Assembly (NCBI GenBank): GCA_018069465.1
Contig: JAGPUW010000006.1
Span: forward strand, 176,970 to 240,969
Source: Gammaproteobacteria bacterium
GTDB taxonomy: Bacteria > Pseudomonadota > Gammaproteobacteria > Pseudomonadales > Porticoccaceae
Reading direction: 5' to 3'
DNA: 64,000 nt
Made by a program: the position numbers and the translations under genes. Below the pieces are notes generated by a model. The model was not told the origin of the DNA. It worked only from the letters and a program-made list of their open reading frames with translations, and ran no database searches. Positions 17,780 to 26,628 of the stretch are shown piece by piece. Each line of letters begins with the position of its first letter. Within the stretch, counting starts at the first letter, position 1.

Positions 17780-18367
17780 TTACTTTCTGGCGACTTCTAT
17801 TTTTTTCAGACGTCTTTTAAGGGCTTTGCTGTTTTTTTGCGTAAGCCCCTGACGGGCTATGGTTTCCGCTGAATCATAATCTTTCAATGCTATGTATGAA
17901 TCAGCCAATTTGATATAGGCGGGTATGTACTTTCTATTGATTTTAAGTGCGATTTGAAAATCATGTATTGCATCGATGTGACGATTGAGCATTTGCAACA
18001 AGTCGCCGTGCTCTGTGTGCAAATAGGGCAAAAGGGCAAAACCTGGTTTTTTGGGATGAGTTATTGAGTATTCGATCCCATGAAGCTGACTTGTCAGGCA
18101 TTCATTGCGCTCTTTTTGTGGGTAGCGTAAACAGATCGGGATTTTTACTTTGCTGCTGCAGTAATGGTTCATCCACACAAAGTCGCTACCATACTTTTTA
18201 TGCCAGCGAGCTTGTGTATATTTGGGGTTGTCCCATTGGCATATTATCGGCACCAACGTGGAGTTGCGGAAATTTACTTTTTGTACGGCGGCTCGCCATG
18301 GTTCTTGCCCACTTGCTGGCAGGGCATTAAGTGCTATTAGCAAGAGTGCGAGGTAGGGCATTTTCAT
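17780..18367 (-). CDS. Secreted protein with C-terminal tetratricopeptide-like repeats, unknown function
   Basis: From the ATG at 18367 this is a protein of about 195 residues with a clear signal peptide (MKMPYLALLLIALNAL, probable cleavage after PASG). An ATG 21 bases further upstream is possible. The middle third has four cysteines (ICQW, HYCSS, PICLR, NECLT) that could form disulfides in the periplasm. The last 75 residues fit two TPR-like helical pairs (HIDAIHDFQIALKINRKY, YDSAETIARQGL). I do not recognise the N-terminal half. Its place just upstream of wzm suggests a periplasmic partner or quality factor of polysaccharide export, but this is inference. Confidence 0.6.
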   Translation of the reverse strand: MKMPYLALLLIALNALPASGQEPWRAAVQKVNFRNSTLVPIICQWDNPKYTQARWHKKYGSDFVWMNHYCSSKVKIPICLRYPQKERNECLTSQLHGIEYSITHPKKPGFALLPYLHTEHGDLLQMLNRHIDAIHDFQIALKINRKYIPAYIKLADSYIALKDYDSAETIARQGLTQKNSKALKRRLKKIEVARK

Positions 18368-18406
18368 GACGTGTACTCGGTTGCGCATAAGATTTTTCAG
18401 CTTGTC

Positions 18407-19396
18407 TTATTGCAGTGCGTTGATGATTTTATTTGCAAGCTTGGGGTAAATAAGGCGATGGAATCTATTTTCCCCAACAAAATGCACAAAGGTGCCGTCT
18501 TTAGCACGATCTGCATTCACTTGAGTGAATACAAAATAATCGTCAATGGGTAGTGCTTCAGCGCCCTTTGAGCACAACAGCAGGCCGTGTGTGGTTTGCT
18601 CTGAGCCCCATTTGAATATCTTATCGCCGAATTTTTTATAGAGTAGCGAAAAGAGTGTGTCGAGCTCAGGCAGCTCAATGGCTGTGCTGTCGTAGCCGAT
18701 AAAGCCGGAGCAAAAGCCTTGTTCAATACTGTAATTTGTATCGAGCGTGCTATTGATGTCGTCAAGGTTCTTCATTATCAGCGTTTGAATATGGTCTTTC
18801 TCTGTGACGACGTCGCTGCTGGTTTTATTATCATTTAAGGGTTTTACTTTTTCTTTGATTTTCATTTTGCCCTTGGGGGCGAGGTGGTACCAGGGTTTGC
18901 CGCCCTTGGCCGCCCATTCTATGATTTGGTCGGGGCGCTTTAAAAACAGGGTGTCGGTGTCAACAATAATGACGCGCTTTGATTGGCTGGAATAGCTGGT
19001 GTCAAACAGCTTTATATAGCTGGTGTAGCTGTTGCGCACCTTCGATAAAAAGGGGTTGTTTAGGCTGTCAAAATCTTTGTTGGCCTGGGTTCTTTCTATA
19101 ATTCTGCAATGGGGTAGGTGCTGGCTTATCAGGTCTTTGTCAGCCTGGTTCAAGCTGCCGTCGTCGTGCACAACAATGGAGAGATCGGCGTAGTACTGTA
19201 ACAGGGACTTTATGGCGACAAGGTAGGCATAGACGTAACGATGGGGTACGGCTGAGTGAACTTCAGTCTCTGCCTCAGGGTTAGTCGCAATGGGTTGGGT
19301 TTTGATGATTTTCCTAAATAAGTACCTGTCGCCATAGGTGTTTAGAAAGGGGTTGAGGCCGCGAAAACTCCACGGCAGCAGGTCGATTAGATTCAT
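18407..19396 (-). CDS. Putative GT-A-type nucleotide-sugar transferase (DTD motif)
   Basis: I do not recognise the 329-residue protein as a standard glycan-locus GT2. It has YAYLVAIKSLLQYYADLSIVVHDDGSL early on and KRVIIVDTDTLFLKRP near residue 135, which fits the DxD metal site of GT-A enzymes such as GT8-like or putative nucleotide-diphospho-sugar transferases. Later segments (EQGFCSGFIGYD, KWGSEQTTHGLLL) resemble acceptor-side motifs of such enzymes. Its ATG shares one base with the stop of the GT4 gene upstream (TAATG), so the two are translationally coupled. It has no signal peptide and is expected to be cytoplasmic. Confidence 0.6.
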   Translation of the reverse strand: MNLIDLLPWSFRGLNPFLNTYGDRYLFRKIIKTQPIATNPEAETEVHSAVPHRYVYAYLVAIKSLLQYYADLSIVVHDDGSLNQADKDLISQHLPHCRIIERTQANKDFDSLNNPFLSKVRNSYTSYIKLFDTSYSSQSKRVIIVDTDTLFLKRPDQIIEWAAKGGKPWYHLAPKGKMKIKEKVKPLNDNKTSSDVVTEKDHIQTLIMKNLDDINSTLDTNYSIEQGFCSGFIGYDSTAIELPELDTLFSLLYKKFGDKIFKWGSEQTTHGLLLCSKGAEALPIDDYFVFTQVNADRAKDGTFVHFVGENRFHRLIYPKLANKIINALQ

Positions 19397-20631
19397 TATG
19401 GTGTTCTCAGCAGGTCAGAATATAAAGTTTGAATTAAGTCAGTATGTTTTTCTACCGCAAAGGTGGCTAGTGCATGCTGCCTTGCGGCTGCGCCAAGATG
19501 TATTCGCTTTGCTGGCGCTTGATAAAAGCTGTTAATAGCCCGCGCAAGGCTTGCGGCATCACCGGGCGTGAATAATAAACCGGTTTTTTCATGGCTCATC
19601 ATTTCCGCCGCCCCACCGTGATTTGGCCCGATAAGTGGTCGGCCCATGGCCATGGCTTCGATGACTACTGTGCCGAGTGGTTCTGGGCTGGTTGATGCGG
19701 AGACGACGACATCAACACCTTTGTACACGGCGGGCATGTCGGTATTGTGGCCGGTAAAAATTACCGTATCGCTCAAGCCTTCCTGTTCAACTCGCTGGCG
19801 CAGGTGGCTTTCAAAGGCGACGCAGTCATCGGGCGTACCACCAATGATGAGCATTTTTAGGCAGGGTATTTTATCTTTAAGCGCTTTAGCGGCGTCGAGA
19901 AAAATTTCCTGACCCTTCCAGGGAATCAACAGGCCGACCAGGCCGACGGCAAAGTCTTCGTCACTGAGTTCGTGCTGCTGGCGAAAGGGTTGACCGCTGA
20001 TGTTGGGGTCGAGGCCGTCGAGTTCAAGCCCGTCGTAAATAACGCTAATTTTATTTTCAGGTACGGCCAGTTTGCTTTGTATGCTTGCTGATACCCAGTG
20101 AGATACCGGGGTGAAGTGACTCGGCAGGCTGAAGGCCCAGCTCATGAGGCGTGAGCCGTCCTGGTCGCCGCGCACATGGCACACGGTAGGGATCTTTAGC
20201 ACTTTGCCGACTAATAATGCGGCGCGGTTGCACAGGGGTTCGTTATTGGCGTGTATCAGGTCGGCTTTAAAGCGCCGGGCTGTCCACAGTAAATGGAGGA
20301 AGAAGGGCAGGAAGTTAAACAGGTCGTCGGCGCGGGCGAGTATCTGGTTGACCACAAAGCGCAAGCCGGGGACTTTGTCGATCCAGGTTATGGGGTCAAC
20401 TTTTTGGTGTGCGCCAACAATATCGAGATGGCGGTCGGGGATGTGCTGCCACTGGGCTTCGTTGGCGATTTCCCGATACTGGGGGCCAGTGCGGCCAGTA
20501 ACGACCATGGGGGTGAAGCGCGAGCGGTCGAGATTTCTCACTAAATGACGAAGGCAAATAATGGCGCCACCGTAACCGATGCCATTTTCGACGTAGAGAA
20601 TATGCTGCTGTTTGCCCCTGCCCTGCTTCAA
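19396..20631 (-). CDS. Glycosyltransferase family 4
   Basis: The 411-residue GT-B transferase begins with an acceptor loop ENGIGYGGAIICL. It has HANNEPLCNRAALL in the N-terminal half, VIYDGLELDGLDP near residue 200, LLIPWKGQEIFLDA in the donor domain and SPEPLGTVVIEAMAMGRP near residue 310, the EX7E-like donor-binding motif. It should add a sugar in the cytoplasm at the membrane. Its start overlaps the stop of the GT2 gene by 4 bases (ATGA) and its stop overlaps the next start, so it lies inside a tightly coupled run of four genes (22849 to 18407). Confidence 0.87.
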   Translation of the reverse strand: MKQGRGKQQHILYVENGIGYGGAIICLRHLVRNLDRSRFTPMVVTGRTGPQYREIANEAQWQHIPDRHLDIVGAHQKVDPITWIDKVPGLRFVVNQILARADDLFNFLPFFLHLLWTARRFKADLIHANNEPLCNRAALLVGKVLKIPTVCHVRGDQDGSRLMSWAFSLPSHFTPVSHWVSASIQSKLAVPENKISVIYDGLELDGLDPNISGQPFRQQHELSDEDFAVGLVGLLIPWKGQEIFLDAAKALKDKIPCLKMLIIGGTPDDCVAFESHLRQRVEQEGLSDTVIFTGHNTDMPAVYKGVDVVVSASTSPEPLGTVVIEAMAMGRPLIGPNHGGAAEMMSHEKTGLLFTPGDAASLARAINSFYQAPAKRIHLGAAARQHALATFAVEKHTDLIQTLYSDLLRTP

Positions 20632-21587
20632 TTACCGATCCTTTTTATGCTTTGTGTCACTTTCCTTGCGAGCGAAATTATAACAGGTGGCAGTGCGCAT
20701 GCGTGGTAAAAAATGCGTGTGCGTAGCGTTGGGCAGGCTTGTTTACACTGGCCGAAAGTTTGCCGGGCTTTGTTGTATTCGCCTCGATCAAAGTGCCAGT
20801 AGGCGAGATCCCACAATGTATTCGCGACTAACTGGTCGGCGTTCACACCCTGATCCGCTAGCGTGTTGCCTGCGAAATGTTTTATCGACTGCATAACCTT
20901 GACCAGGTCTTCGAGCATTGGCTCGGTGCTGCTGGTGGCATTTGCGCCGTGTAGGCGGCGTAACATGTGGATGGCAGGCAGGCAGGTAATGGGGTGGTGG
21001 CAGGCTATTTTTGCCCACAGTTCAAGGTCTTCGCCGAAGCGAATCTCACGGTTGAACAGGCCTGCGTTTAATAGTGCTTCGCGTTTGACTAACACGGTGC
21101 CGGTGGGGATGACGTTTTTGCGTACCAAGTGGGCCAGGGCATTGGGTAGAGGTGCGCCGTTGAGATTTTGAAAAAACGCGCGCTGCTGGTGTTTGGCCAG
21201 CACAGACTCGGTGATAAGTTTGTGCTGGCTGTCGATTTCTGCCATGTCAGAGGCTATTAAGCTGAGTTCAGGGTATTGCTTGAGGGCTGCGAGCTGCTGC
21301 GCTGTTTTCTCGGCTGTCCATTGGTCATCGGCATCGAGAAAGGCTATCCAGTCGCCACTCGCCGCTGCTATGCCTTTGTTGCGCGCCGCCGATGGCCCCT
21401 GGTTTTGCTGGCGTAGATAGATGGCACCGGGGGCGATTGCGTGCACGACGGCTTGCGTATTATCGGTAGAGCCGTCGTCAACGACAATAATTTCATCGAC
21501 GGGGTGGGTCTGCTTGTGGATGCTTTCTAGCGCCTGGCCGATAAAACTTTCGGCATTATAGGCCGGTATGACAGCGCTAATTTTCAA
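20628..21587 (-). CDS. Glycosyltransferase family 2
   Basis: The 319-residue GT-A transferase opens with MKISAVIPAYNAESFIGQA. It has EIIVVDDGSTDNT near residue 35, FLDADDQWTAEKT near residue 90 (DxD site) and IRFGEDLELWAKIA near residue 180, the acceptor/base motif. This pattern is standard for O-antigen GT2 enzymes. It has 4-base overlaps both upstream (with the deacetylase-like gene) and downstream (with the GT4 gene). Codon use is GC-richer than the WbsX region. Donor sugar unknown. Confidence 0.88.
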   Translation of the reverse strand: MKISAVIPAYNAESFIGQALESIHKQTHPVDEIIVVDDGSTDNTQAVVHAIAPGAIYLRQQNQGPSAARNKGIAAASGDWIAFLDADDQWTAEKTAQQLAALKQYPELSLIASDMAEIDSQHKLITESVLAKHQQRAFFQNLNGAPLPNALAHLVRKNVIPTGTVLVKREALLNAGLFNREIRFGEDLELWAKIACHHPITCLPAIHMLRRLHGANATSSTEPMLEDLVKVMQSIKHFAGNTLADQGVNADQLVANTLWDLAYWHFDRGEYNKARQTFGQCKQACPTLRTRIFYHACALPPVIISLARKVTQSIKRIGN

Positions 21588-22849
21588 GCTTTAATCCTGC
21601 GTCCGGCCAAGGCTTGAATTAACAAAATAGGCAGTGCCAAGCCCGTTAGCAGGGCCACGGCCTTTAATTTTGGGTGGCGATAGCGCAGCCGGTATAGGTA
21701 GGCGGCGATTTTTGGCCAGCCGCGCAGGGTGAGCAAGGGCGGTGATAATTCGGTTGCAAAAGGGTTGTTTAATTCGGCACTGGGTTTGGCTATTGCTTGT
21801 GCTAGCTCGGGCGAGGACAGGAAACGCACTTGGCCGAGGCCAGACAATTTACTGAGTAAAGTCTTTAGCCCGGCGAGTGAGTCGCGGTGCTCGGGCTCAC
21901 TGCGGGTGAAGTTGTAGCGGTGGCTTGAAATCGTCACCGGTAGGGCTTGAGCGATAGCGGCGCGGCTTTCCTGCCAGGCGGTGTCGGCATTGGTGCGCCC
22001 GTCGGTGGGTTCGAACATGACGTTTCTGGCGAGATAAATGTGTCCATCATCGCTCTGTTCGCCCGGTCGAATTAGCGGCTTATCTTGATGATAATGGCCC
22101 TGGCTATCACGACCAGTGCAGCGATAACCGGCCGTTTGAATGGATTTTATACCGTGTTGAAACCACAAGCTTTCAACCTCGCCATTCCACAAATAGCAGG
22201 GGGCAACCGTGCTGTAACTGGCTGTGCCAAAGAGGCGTTCGAAGTATTCGGCAGCCATTTTGATGATGGTACTGGCCTGGGCGGGATCAATGGGCTGGGT
22301 AGGTAGCGAGCTGCCATCGACATAGTGGCCCTGGAGTGGTGAGTCGAGGCTTTCCCAATCCCACCAGCCGGGCTGGCTAAAGGCTTCGTCGGTTCTGGGG
22401 TCAGCAATATTACGAAGATGGGTGAGTGCTTCGCCGTTGAGGTGCTCCATGCCGTGTAATTGCGGGACAAAGGCACCGTCTTTGGCGGCGCTTTGGAATG
22501 CCTGGGTGAGCGCGGGGAAACCCTGATCTAACAATAGCCGATGGTAGCGTTTGGTATCGGCCTGTATTTTTTCAATATCGGGAACGGCCAGCACCATATT
22601 GGCGGTGAGTACCGGGTGTCTTCCCTGGCTGTCGGAATATTGTTTGAGGGTATTGAGTAGATCGTTTAATCGATCAATATGGAAAGCGCCGCCGGGGCCC
22701 CAGTCGTCACTTTCGAGCAGGACGGGGATATCGGCGAAATAGGGCTCTCGCCAGGTTTGCTGAAATAAAGGTTTTTTCCACAGCCAGAGCAGCAGTACGC
22801 ATGAGGTCCACCAGCTGAATAAAATGAGTAGTGCAAAGAAAAAATCCAT
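21584..22849 (-). CDS. Membrane-anchored polysaccharide-deacetylase-like protein
   Basis: The 421-residue protein has an N-terminal membrane segment (FFFALLILFSWWTSCVLLLW). A soluble domain follows with PVLLESDDWGPGG near residue 45 and FVPQLHGMEHLNGEAL near residue 130. The Asp pair and the HxxxH arrangement recall the NodB/polysaccharide-deacetylase fold, and a late TISSHRYNF could supply the second His. A second hydrophobic stretch near the C-terminus (VALLTGLALPILLIQAL) may be a tail anchor. No well-described family comes to mind. It is the first gene of the large minus-strand glycan block, and its promoter probably lies in the 270-base divergent region 22850-23120. Confidence 0.55.
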   Translation of the reverse strand: MDFFFALLILFSWWTSCVLLLWLWKKPLFQQTWREPYFADIPVLLESDDWGPGGAFHIDRLNDLLNTLKQYSDSQGRHPVLTANMVLAVPDIEKIQADTKRYHRLLLDQGFPALTQAFQSAAKDGAFVPQLHGMEHLNGEALTHLRNIADPRTDEAFSQPGWWDWESLDSPLQGHYVDGSSLPTQPIDPAQASTIIKMAAEYFERLFGTASYSTVAPCYLWNGEVESLWFQHGIKSIQTAGYRCTGRDSQGHYHQDKPLIRPGEQSDDGHIYLARNVMFEPTDGRTNADTAWQESRAAIAQALPVTISSHRYNFTRSEPEHRDSLAGLKTLLSKLSGLGQVRFLSSPELAQAIAKPSAELNNPFATELSPPLLTLRGWPKIAAYLYRLRYRHPKLKAVALLTGLALPILLIQALAGRRIKA

Positions 22850-23120
22850 ATTTTAAATGCGCGGTGTAATATTCCTAAGTGTTTGAAACGTGGCCGCTAG
22901 TATAACCATAAGGCGGGCGGGGTGTTGTTTGAGGGTTCAATATGTGTCTGGCTTCACCATAAACGTTAAATAACGTGACTTTCTGCTTGCGGGTTCTGTC
23001 TGCTTTGAGCAAAAAAACATACAGCGCAGGTGTGAAGTTTAACCTTTGGCTGTTTTACATTACGTTGGCATGAATATCATGCTTTAGTGTGCCGAGCCAT
23101 TGTTGGTGTGGGGATATTAT
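22850..23120. promoter_or_regulatory. Divergent intergenic region between two glycan transcription units
   Basis: These 271 bases separate the minus-strand deacetylase-like gene from the plus-strand VanZ/ligase gene and must hold start signals for both long units. I see a TATACT hexamer on the minus strand about 50 bases before the minus-strand start, but no -35 box at a good distance. On the plus strand GGGGA lies 6 bases before the ATG at 23121. No coding sequence or repeat was recognised here. Confidence 0.35.
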
Positions 23121-26100
23121 ATGTTCAACCGCAGTCAAGTTTTCGGGTTCTTTCTGGCCTATCTGTTGTTTATTGTCTACGGCAGTCTTATTCCCTTCGA
23201 GTACCGCGCCTATAGCTTTGATCAGGCGCTGGCGCAGTTTGCCGATATTCGCTATTTAGATTTGGGTTTGGGCTCGCGTGCCGACTGGATCGCCAACATC
23301 ATTCTGTACATCCCCCTGTCGTTTTTATCGTGCTTGTGGCTGGCTGGGGCGGGCCGTCGTTCAACTGTCGATTATCTGGTTTTGCCGCTGGTACTGGCGC
23401 TGGTATTGGTGGTCGCGGCCAGTGTTGAGTTTACCCAGATATTTTTTGCCCCGCGCACGGTGTCTATCAATGACCTGATTGCCGAAACTCTCGGCGGCCT
23501 TGGGGGCATGGCCCTGTGGTTGTTTGGGCGGGACTGGTTGGCACATTTGTGGCGCTCCTTTAGCGACGGTGGGCATCAGTCCATTGTCGCTATGTTGAGT
23601 GTTTACTCTGTGTTTTATATTGGCCAGTCACTCTTCCCCTTTGATTTTGTAGTCTCCTCTGCGGAGCTGGGCTGGAAGCTCGATTCCGATAATTACGGTT
23701 TATTGGTCGCCGGTGATTGTGAGTCTTTGCTCCGTTGCTTGGCGCGTTTGTTGGGTGAGGCGGTGGCCATCGTGCCGCTGGGTGTGCTGGCGGCCTTGGC
23801 CTACCCCACCTTCGGTTTGGACAGTGGCGGTGGCCTGCGGCGTGTATTGCTGATTGGCGCGTTGCTCGGTGTTTTACTTGAGTTTGTACAGTTCTTTACG
23901 GCCTCGGGGGTTAGTCAGGGGCTTTCGGTAGTGATGCGCAGTTTCGGGCTGGGTGCGGGGGTTTTTATCGGCCATATTCTGCGCCAGCTGGGGGCGGGCT
24001 TTCTTGCCAGAACCATTCGCCAGTTTACGCCGTGGCTGCTGCTACCCTATTTGCTGGCGCTGGTCGCTCTGGCGGGTTGGTTTAACGAAGCCTGGCGGCC
24101 CTTGAGTGAATTTTCTGCGCGCCTGGCCGATGTGCGGGTCATGCCTTTTTACTATCACTATTATTCGACAGAGCCACAAGCCATGGCCAGCTTGTTGGCG
24201 AATATGGCGATGTATCTGCCGCTCGGTTTGGCCATGTGGGCGGGGCGCACGGTCAGGGCCAATACGGCGCTGCGGCTGGGGCGGTCGCGCAATATCAATT
24301 ATCGTAAGGGCGCGCTGCGGCTCACGGCTGCGGTGGCCATGGGTCTGGCCTTGTTGGTGGAGCTGGGTAAAGTGCTGGTGCCTGCCAAGCACCCCGACTT
24401 TACCAATCTGTTGATAGCGGCTGTGGCGGCGGTGTTGACGTATGCCTTTATGCGCTGGTTGGAGGGGGCATTACTTGATAAGCAGACTGATAAACAGGCC
24501 TTAGGCGTAGCGAGGCCAGCGGCGCGAAAGTCGCAAGACACTGCACAGCCTGCGTTGCAGCGCACTCGAACTGTCGACTCCAACGCTGCTTTAAGTGCTG
24601 ACAGCAGCACTGACACAAGCCCCGCTTTCAGTCTTGAGCCGCTGGCTGACGGTGGTCTGGCAGGGCGTGATGTGGCGCCACCTTCTGGGCCGAGCACTAT
24701 TGGTTTGCTTTATACCTTGCCCCTGATGGCGGCGATTGGCCTCGGTGTTTACGGCTACCCGCTGCTGATGCCGCTTCTGGTTATGGCGCTATTGGTCTAT
24801 GGGGCGCTGCTTTGGCGCTGGCCTCTGCTGTGGTTTTTTGTGTTGCCGCTGTTGCTGCCCTTACTCGATTTTAGCCAGCATACGGGGCAGCTGGCCCTCG
24901 ATGAATTTGATCTGTTTGTATTAATGACCCTGCTGATTGGCACTTTGCGCGGTGGTCGCTCTGCGCCTTTGCCCTGGCCAAACCCATTGCTACCCATGGT
25001 GCTGGCCTTGTTGTGGTTGAGTTGGCTGCTGTCAACGCTGCCCCCATTGTGGCCCTTGCTGGGTGGGGCCGATCTACGCCAGCCAGGCTCCCACTCACCC
25101 ATCGCCGCGTGGATGGTGGCCAAAGGTTTGCTGTGGGCTTTACTGCTGGTGCCCCTTATCCGGCGCACGCCGGGCGAGCAGCTGGCAAGGGCCAAGCAAT
25201 GTATTTTGTGGAGTCTCAGCGCGGGTCTGGTTTGTTTATCACTGGTGGTGATGGCGCAGCGCCAGGCTTTTGTCGGCCTAGCTGATTTCGATAATATCTT
25301 TCGGGTGACGGGTACTTTTTCGAGCATGAATACCGGGGGTGCTTATATAGAAGCGTATATCGGCCTTGCCTTCCCGGCACTGCTGCTTTGGGTCTTGAAT
25401 CAAAGGGCTTGGTGGTGGCGCTTGTGTGGGGGTGTCGCCGTTGCCATGGCGGTTTACGCGATGCTGGTGACTTACTCGCGGGTCGGTTATGTGGCACTTG
25501 GCCTGGGTTTTACCGTGGTTTTTCTTGCCTGGGTAGGCAAAAGGGAGGCGCTTGCCAGGGGCAAAAAATTGCTGGTTTTTGTGGGTTTATTACTGGCGGG
25601 GCTGGCCGTGTTAACACCGCTGGTCTCGGCAGGCTTTGCCCAATATCGACTCGCCCGCTCGGCGGATGACTTTACCTTTCGCCTTCACCATTGGCAGCAG
25701 GCTATGGCTTTGATGAATGGGGGCGTGTTGAGCAAAATAATGGGCGATGGCTTTGGGCAATACCCGGTTCACCATTTGCTGTATGCCGATGAAGAGGCGG
25801 TGGCGAGTCGCTATCGTTTAAAAAATGAAGCGGGTCTTAACTTCTTGCAGATGAGAGCGGGCAAGACAGCCTACCTTGAGCAGATTGTTGATATTGAGCC
25901 CAACCAGCACTACCAGTTAAGTCTGCGGCTGCGTCGGCCCGAGTTCTCCCCGCTTGATGAATTTGGCGCAGTGGCTAGCAGCGCGAAAAACACCGCCCTG
26001 ACAGCCTTCGTTTGTGAAAAGGCGCTGTTGTATTCCTTCGGCTGTATCCGCCTGCCGGTGGATATGGATTTGATCAATTCAAGCTGGGGCGATGTGGTCT

Positions 26101-26624
26101 TGCCCTTTGATTCCGGCCAACTGGGTAGTGGGTTTTGGCCCCGGCGCCCGGTCAAGCTTTCGCTATTGAATGGGAGTGGTGTGGTCGATATTGCTGCAGT
26201 CGCGCTTACAGCGCCCGGCGGTGGCGATGCCCTGGCCAACGGTGATTTTGCCGATGGCACAAAGCATTGGCTCTTCGTCACCGATCAGGATTTGGCCTGG
26301 CATATCCACCAGCAATGGCTTGAAGTGTATTTTGCTCAAGGCCTACTCGGCATTATTGCGCTGGTGTTATTGCTGTTGCTACTAGCGCGTGTGCTGTATC
26401 GACCCGTGCTGCAGGGTGACATTGTTGCCGCCGCCTTCGCCGCTGCGCTGCTGGCTTTTTTAACCGTCGGTTTGCTGGGCAGCACGCTGGATAGTGCGCG
26501 CAGTTCAATGTTGTTTTACTTGTTAGCTTTTTGTGTGATAGTGCTGTCCACTAAACAAAGGCGGTCCAATGAGGCGCATAGCCAAGCACTGGGCCGCCAT
26601 AAAGCAGGGCATAAGAGGGAGTGA
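23121..26624 (+). CDS. VanZ-repeat / O-antigen ligase-like fusion membrane protein
   Basis: This is an unusually long polytopic protein of about 1167 residues. The first 450 residues hold what look like three VanZ-type units: VYGSLIPFEYRAY then ADWIANIILYIPLSF; YIGQSLFPFDFVVS; and a third with LLANMAMYLPLGLAMW. A flexible Ala/Ser/Thr-rich linker of about 90 residues follows. The second half resembles an O-antigen ligase/polymerase (GTFSSMNTGGAYIEAY, LVTYSRVGYVALGL, LSKIMGDGFGQYP). It is interrupted by a soluble beta-rich insert of about 200 residues before the last membrane segments, which may bind carbohydrate. ATG 23121 is preferred over an upstream TTG because GGGGA precedes it by 6 bases. 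A role in polymerising or attaching the glycan is inferred. Confidence 0.72.
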   Translation: MFNRSQVFGFFLAYLLFIVYGSLIPFEYRAYSFDQALAQFADIRYLDLGLGSRADWIANIILYIPLSFLSCLWLAGAGRRSTVDYLVLPLVLALVLVVAASVEFTQIFFAPRTVSINDLIAETLGGLGGMALWLFGRDWLAHLWRSFSDGGHQSIVAMLSVYSVFYIGQSLFPFDFVVSSAELGWKLDSDNYGLLVAGDCESLLRCLARLLGEAVAIVPLGVLAALAYPTFGLDSGGGLRRVLLIGALLGVLLEFVQFFTASGVSQGLSVVMRSFGLGAGVFIGHILRQLGAGFLARTIRQFTPWLLLPYLLALVALAGWFNEAWRPLSEFSARLADVRVMPFYYHYYSTEPQAMASLLANMAMYLPLGLAMWAGRTVRANTALRLGRSRNINYRKGALRLTAAVAMGLALLVELGKVLVPAKHPDFTNLLIAAVAAVLTYAFMRWLEGALLDKQTDKQALGVARPAARKSQDTAQPALQRTRTVDSNAALSADSSTDTSPAFSLEPLADGGLAGRDVAPPSGPSTIGLLYTLPLMAAIGLGVYGYPLLMPLLVMALLVYGALLWRWPLLWFFVLPLLLPLLDFSQHTGQLALDEFDLFVLMTLLIGTLRGGRSAPLPWPNPLLPMVLALLWLSWLLSTLPPLWPLLGGADLRQPGSHSPIAAWMVAKGLLWALLLVPLIRRTPGEQLARAKQCILWSLSAGLVCLSLVVMAQRQAFVGLADFDNIFRVTGTFSSMNTGGAYIEAYIGLAFPALLLWVLNQRAWWWRLCGGVAVAMAVYAMLVTYSRVGYVALGLGFTVVFLAWVGKREALARGKKLLVFVGLLLAGLAVLTPLVSAGFAQYRLARSADDFTFRLHHWQQAMALMNGGVLSKIMGDGFGQYPVHHLLYADEEAVASRYRLKNEAGLNFLQMRAGKTAYLEQIVDIEPNQHYQLSLRLRRPEFSPLDEFGAVASSAKNTALTAFVCEKALLYSFGCIRLPVDMDLINSSWGDVVLPFDSGQLGSGFWPRRPVKLSLLNGSGVVDIAAVALTAPGGGDALANGDFADGTKHWLFVTDQDLAWHIHQQWLEVYFAQGLLGIIALVLLLLLLARVLYRPVLQGDIVAAAFAAALLAFLTVGLLGSTLDSARSSMLFYLLAFCVIVLSTKQRRSNEAHSQALGRHKAGHKRE

Positions 26625-26628
26625 AGTA

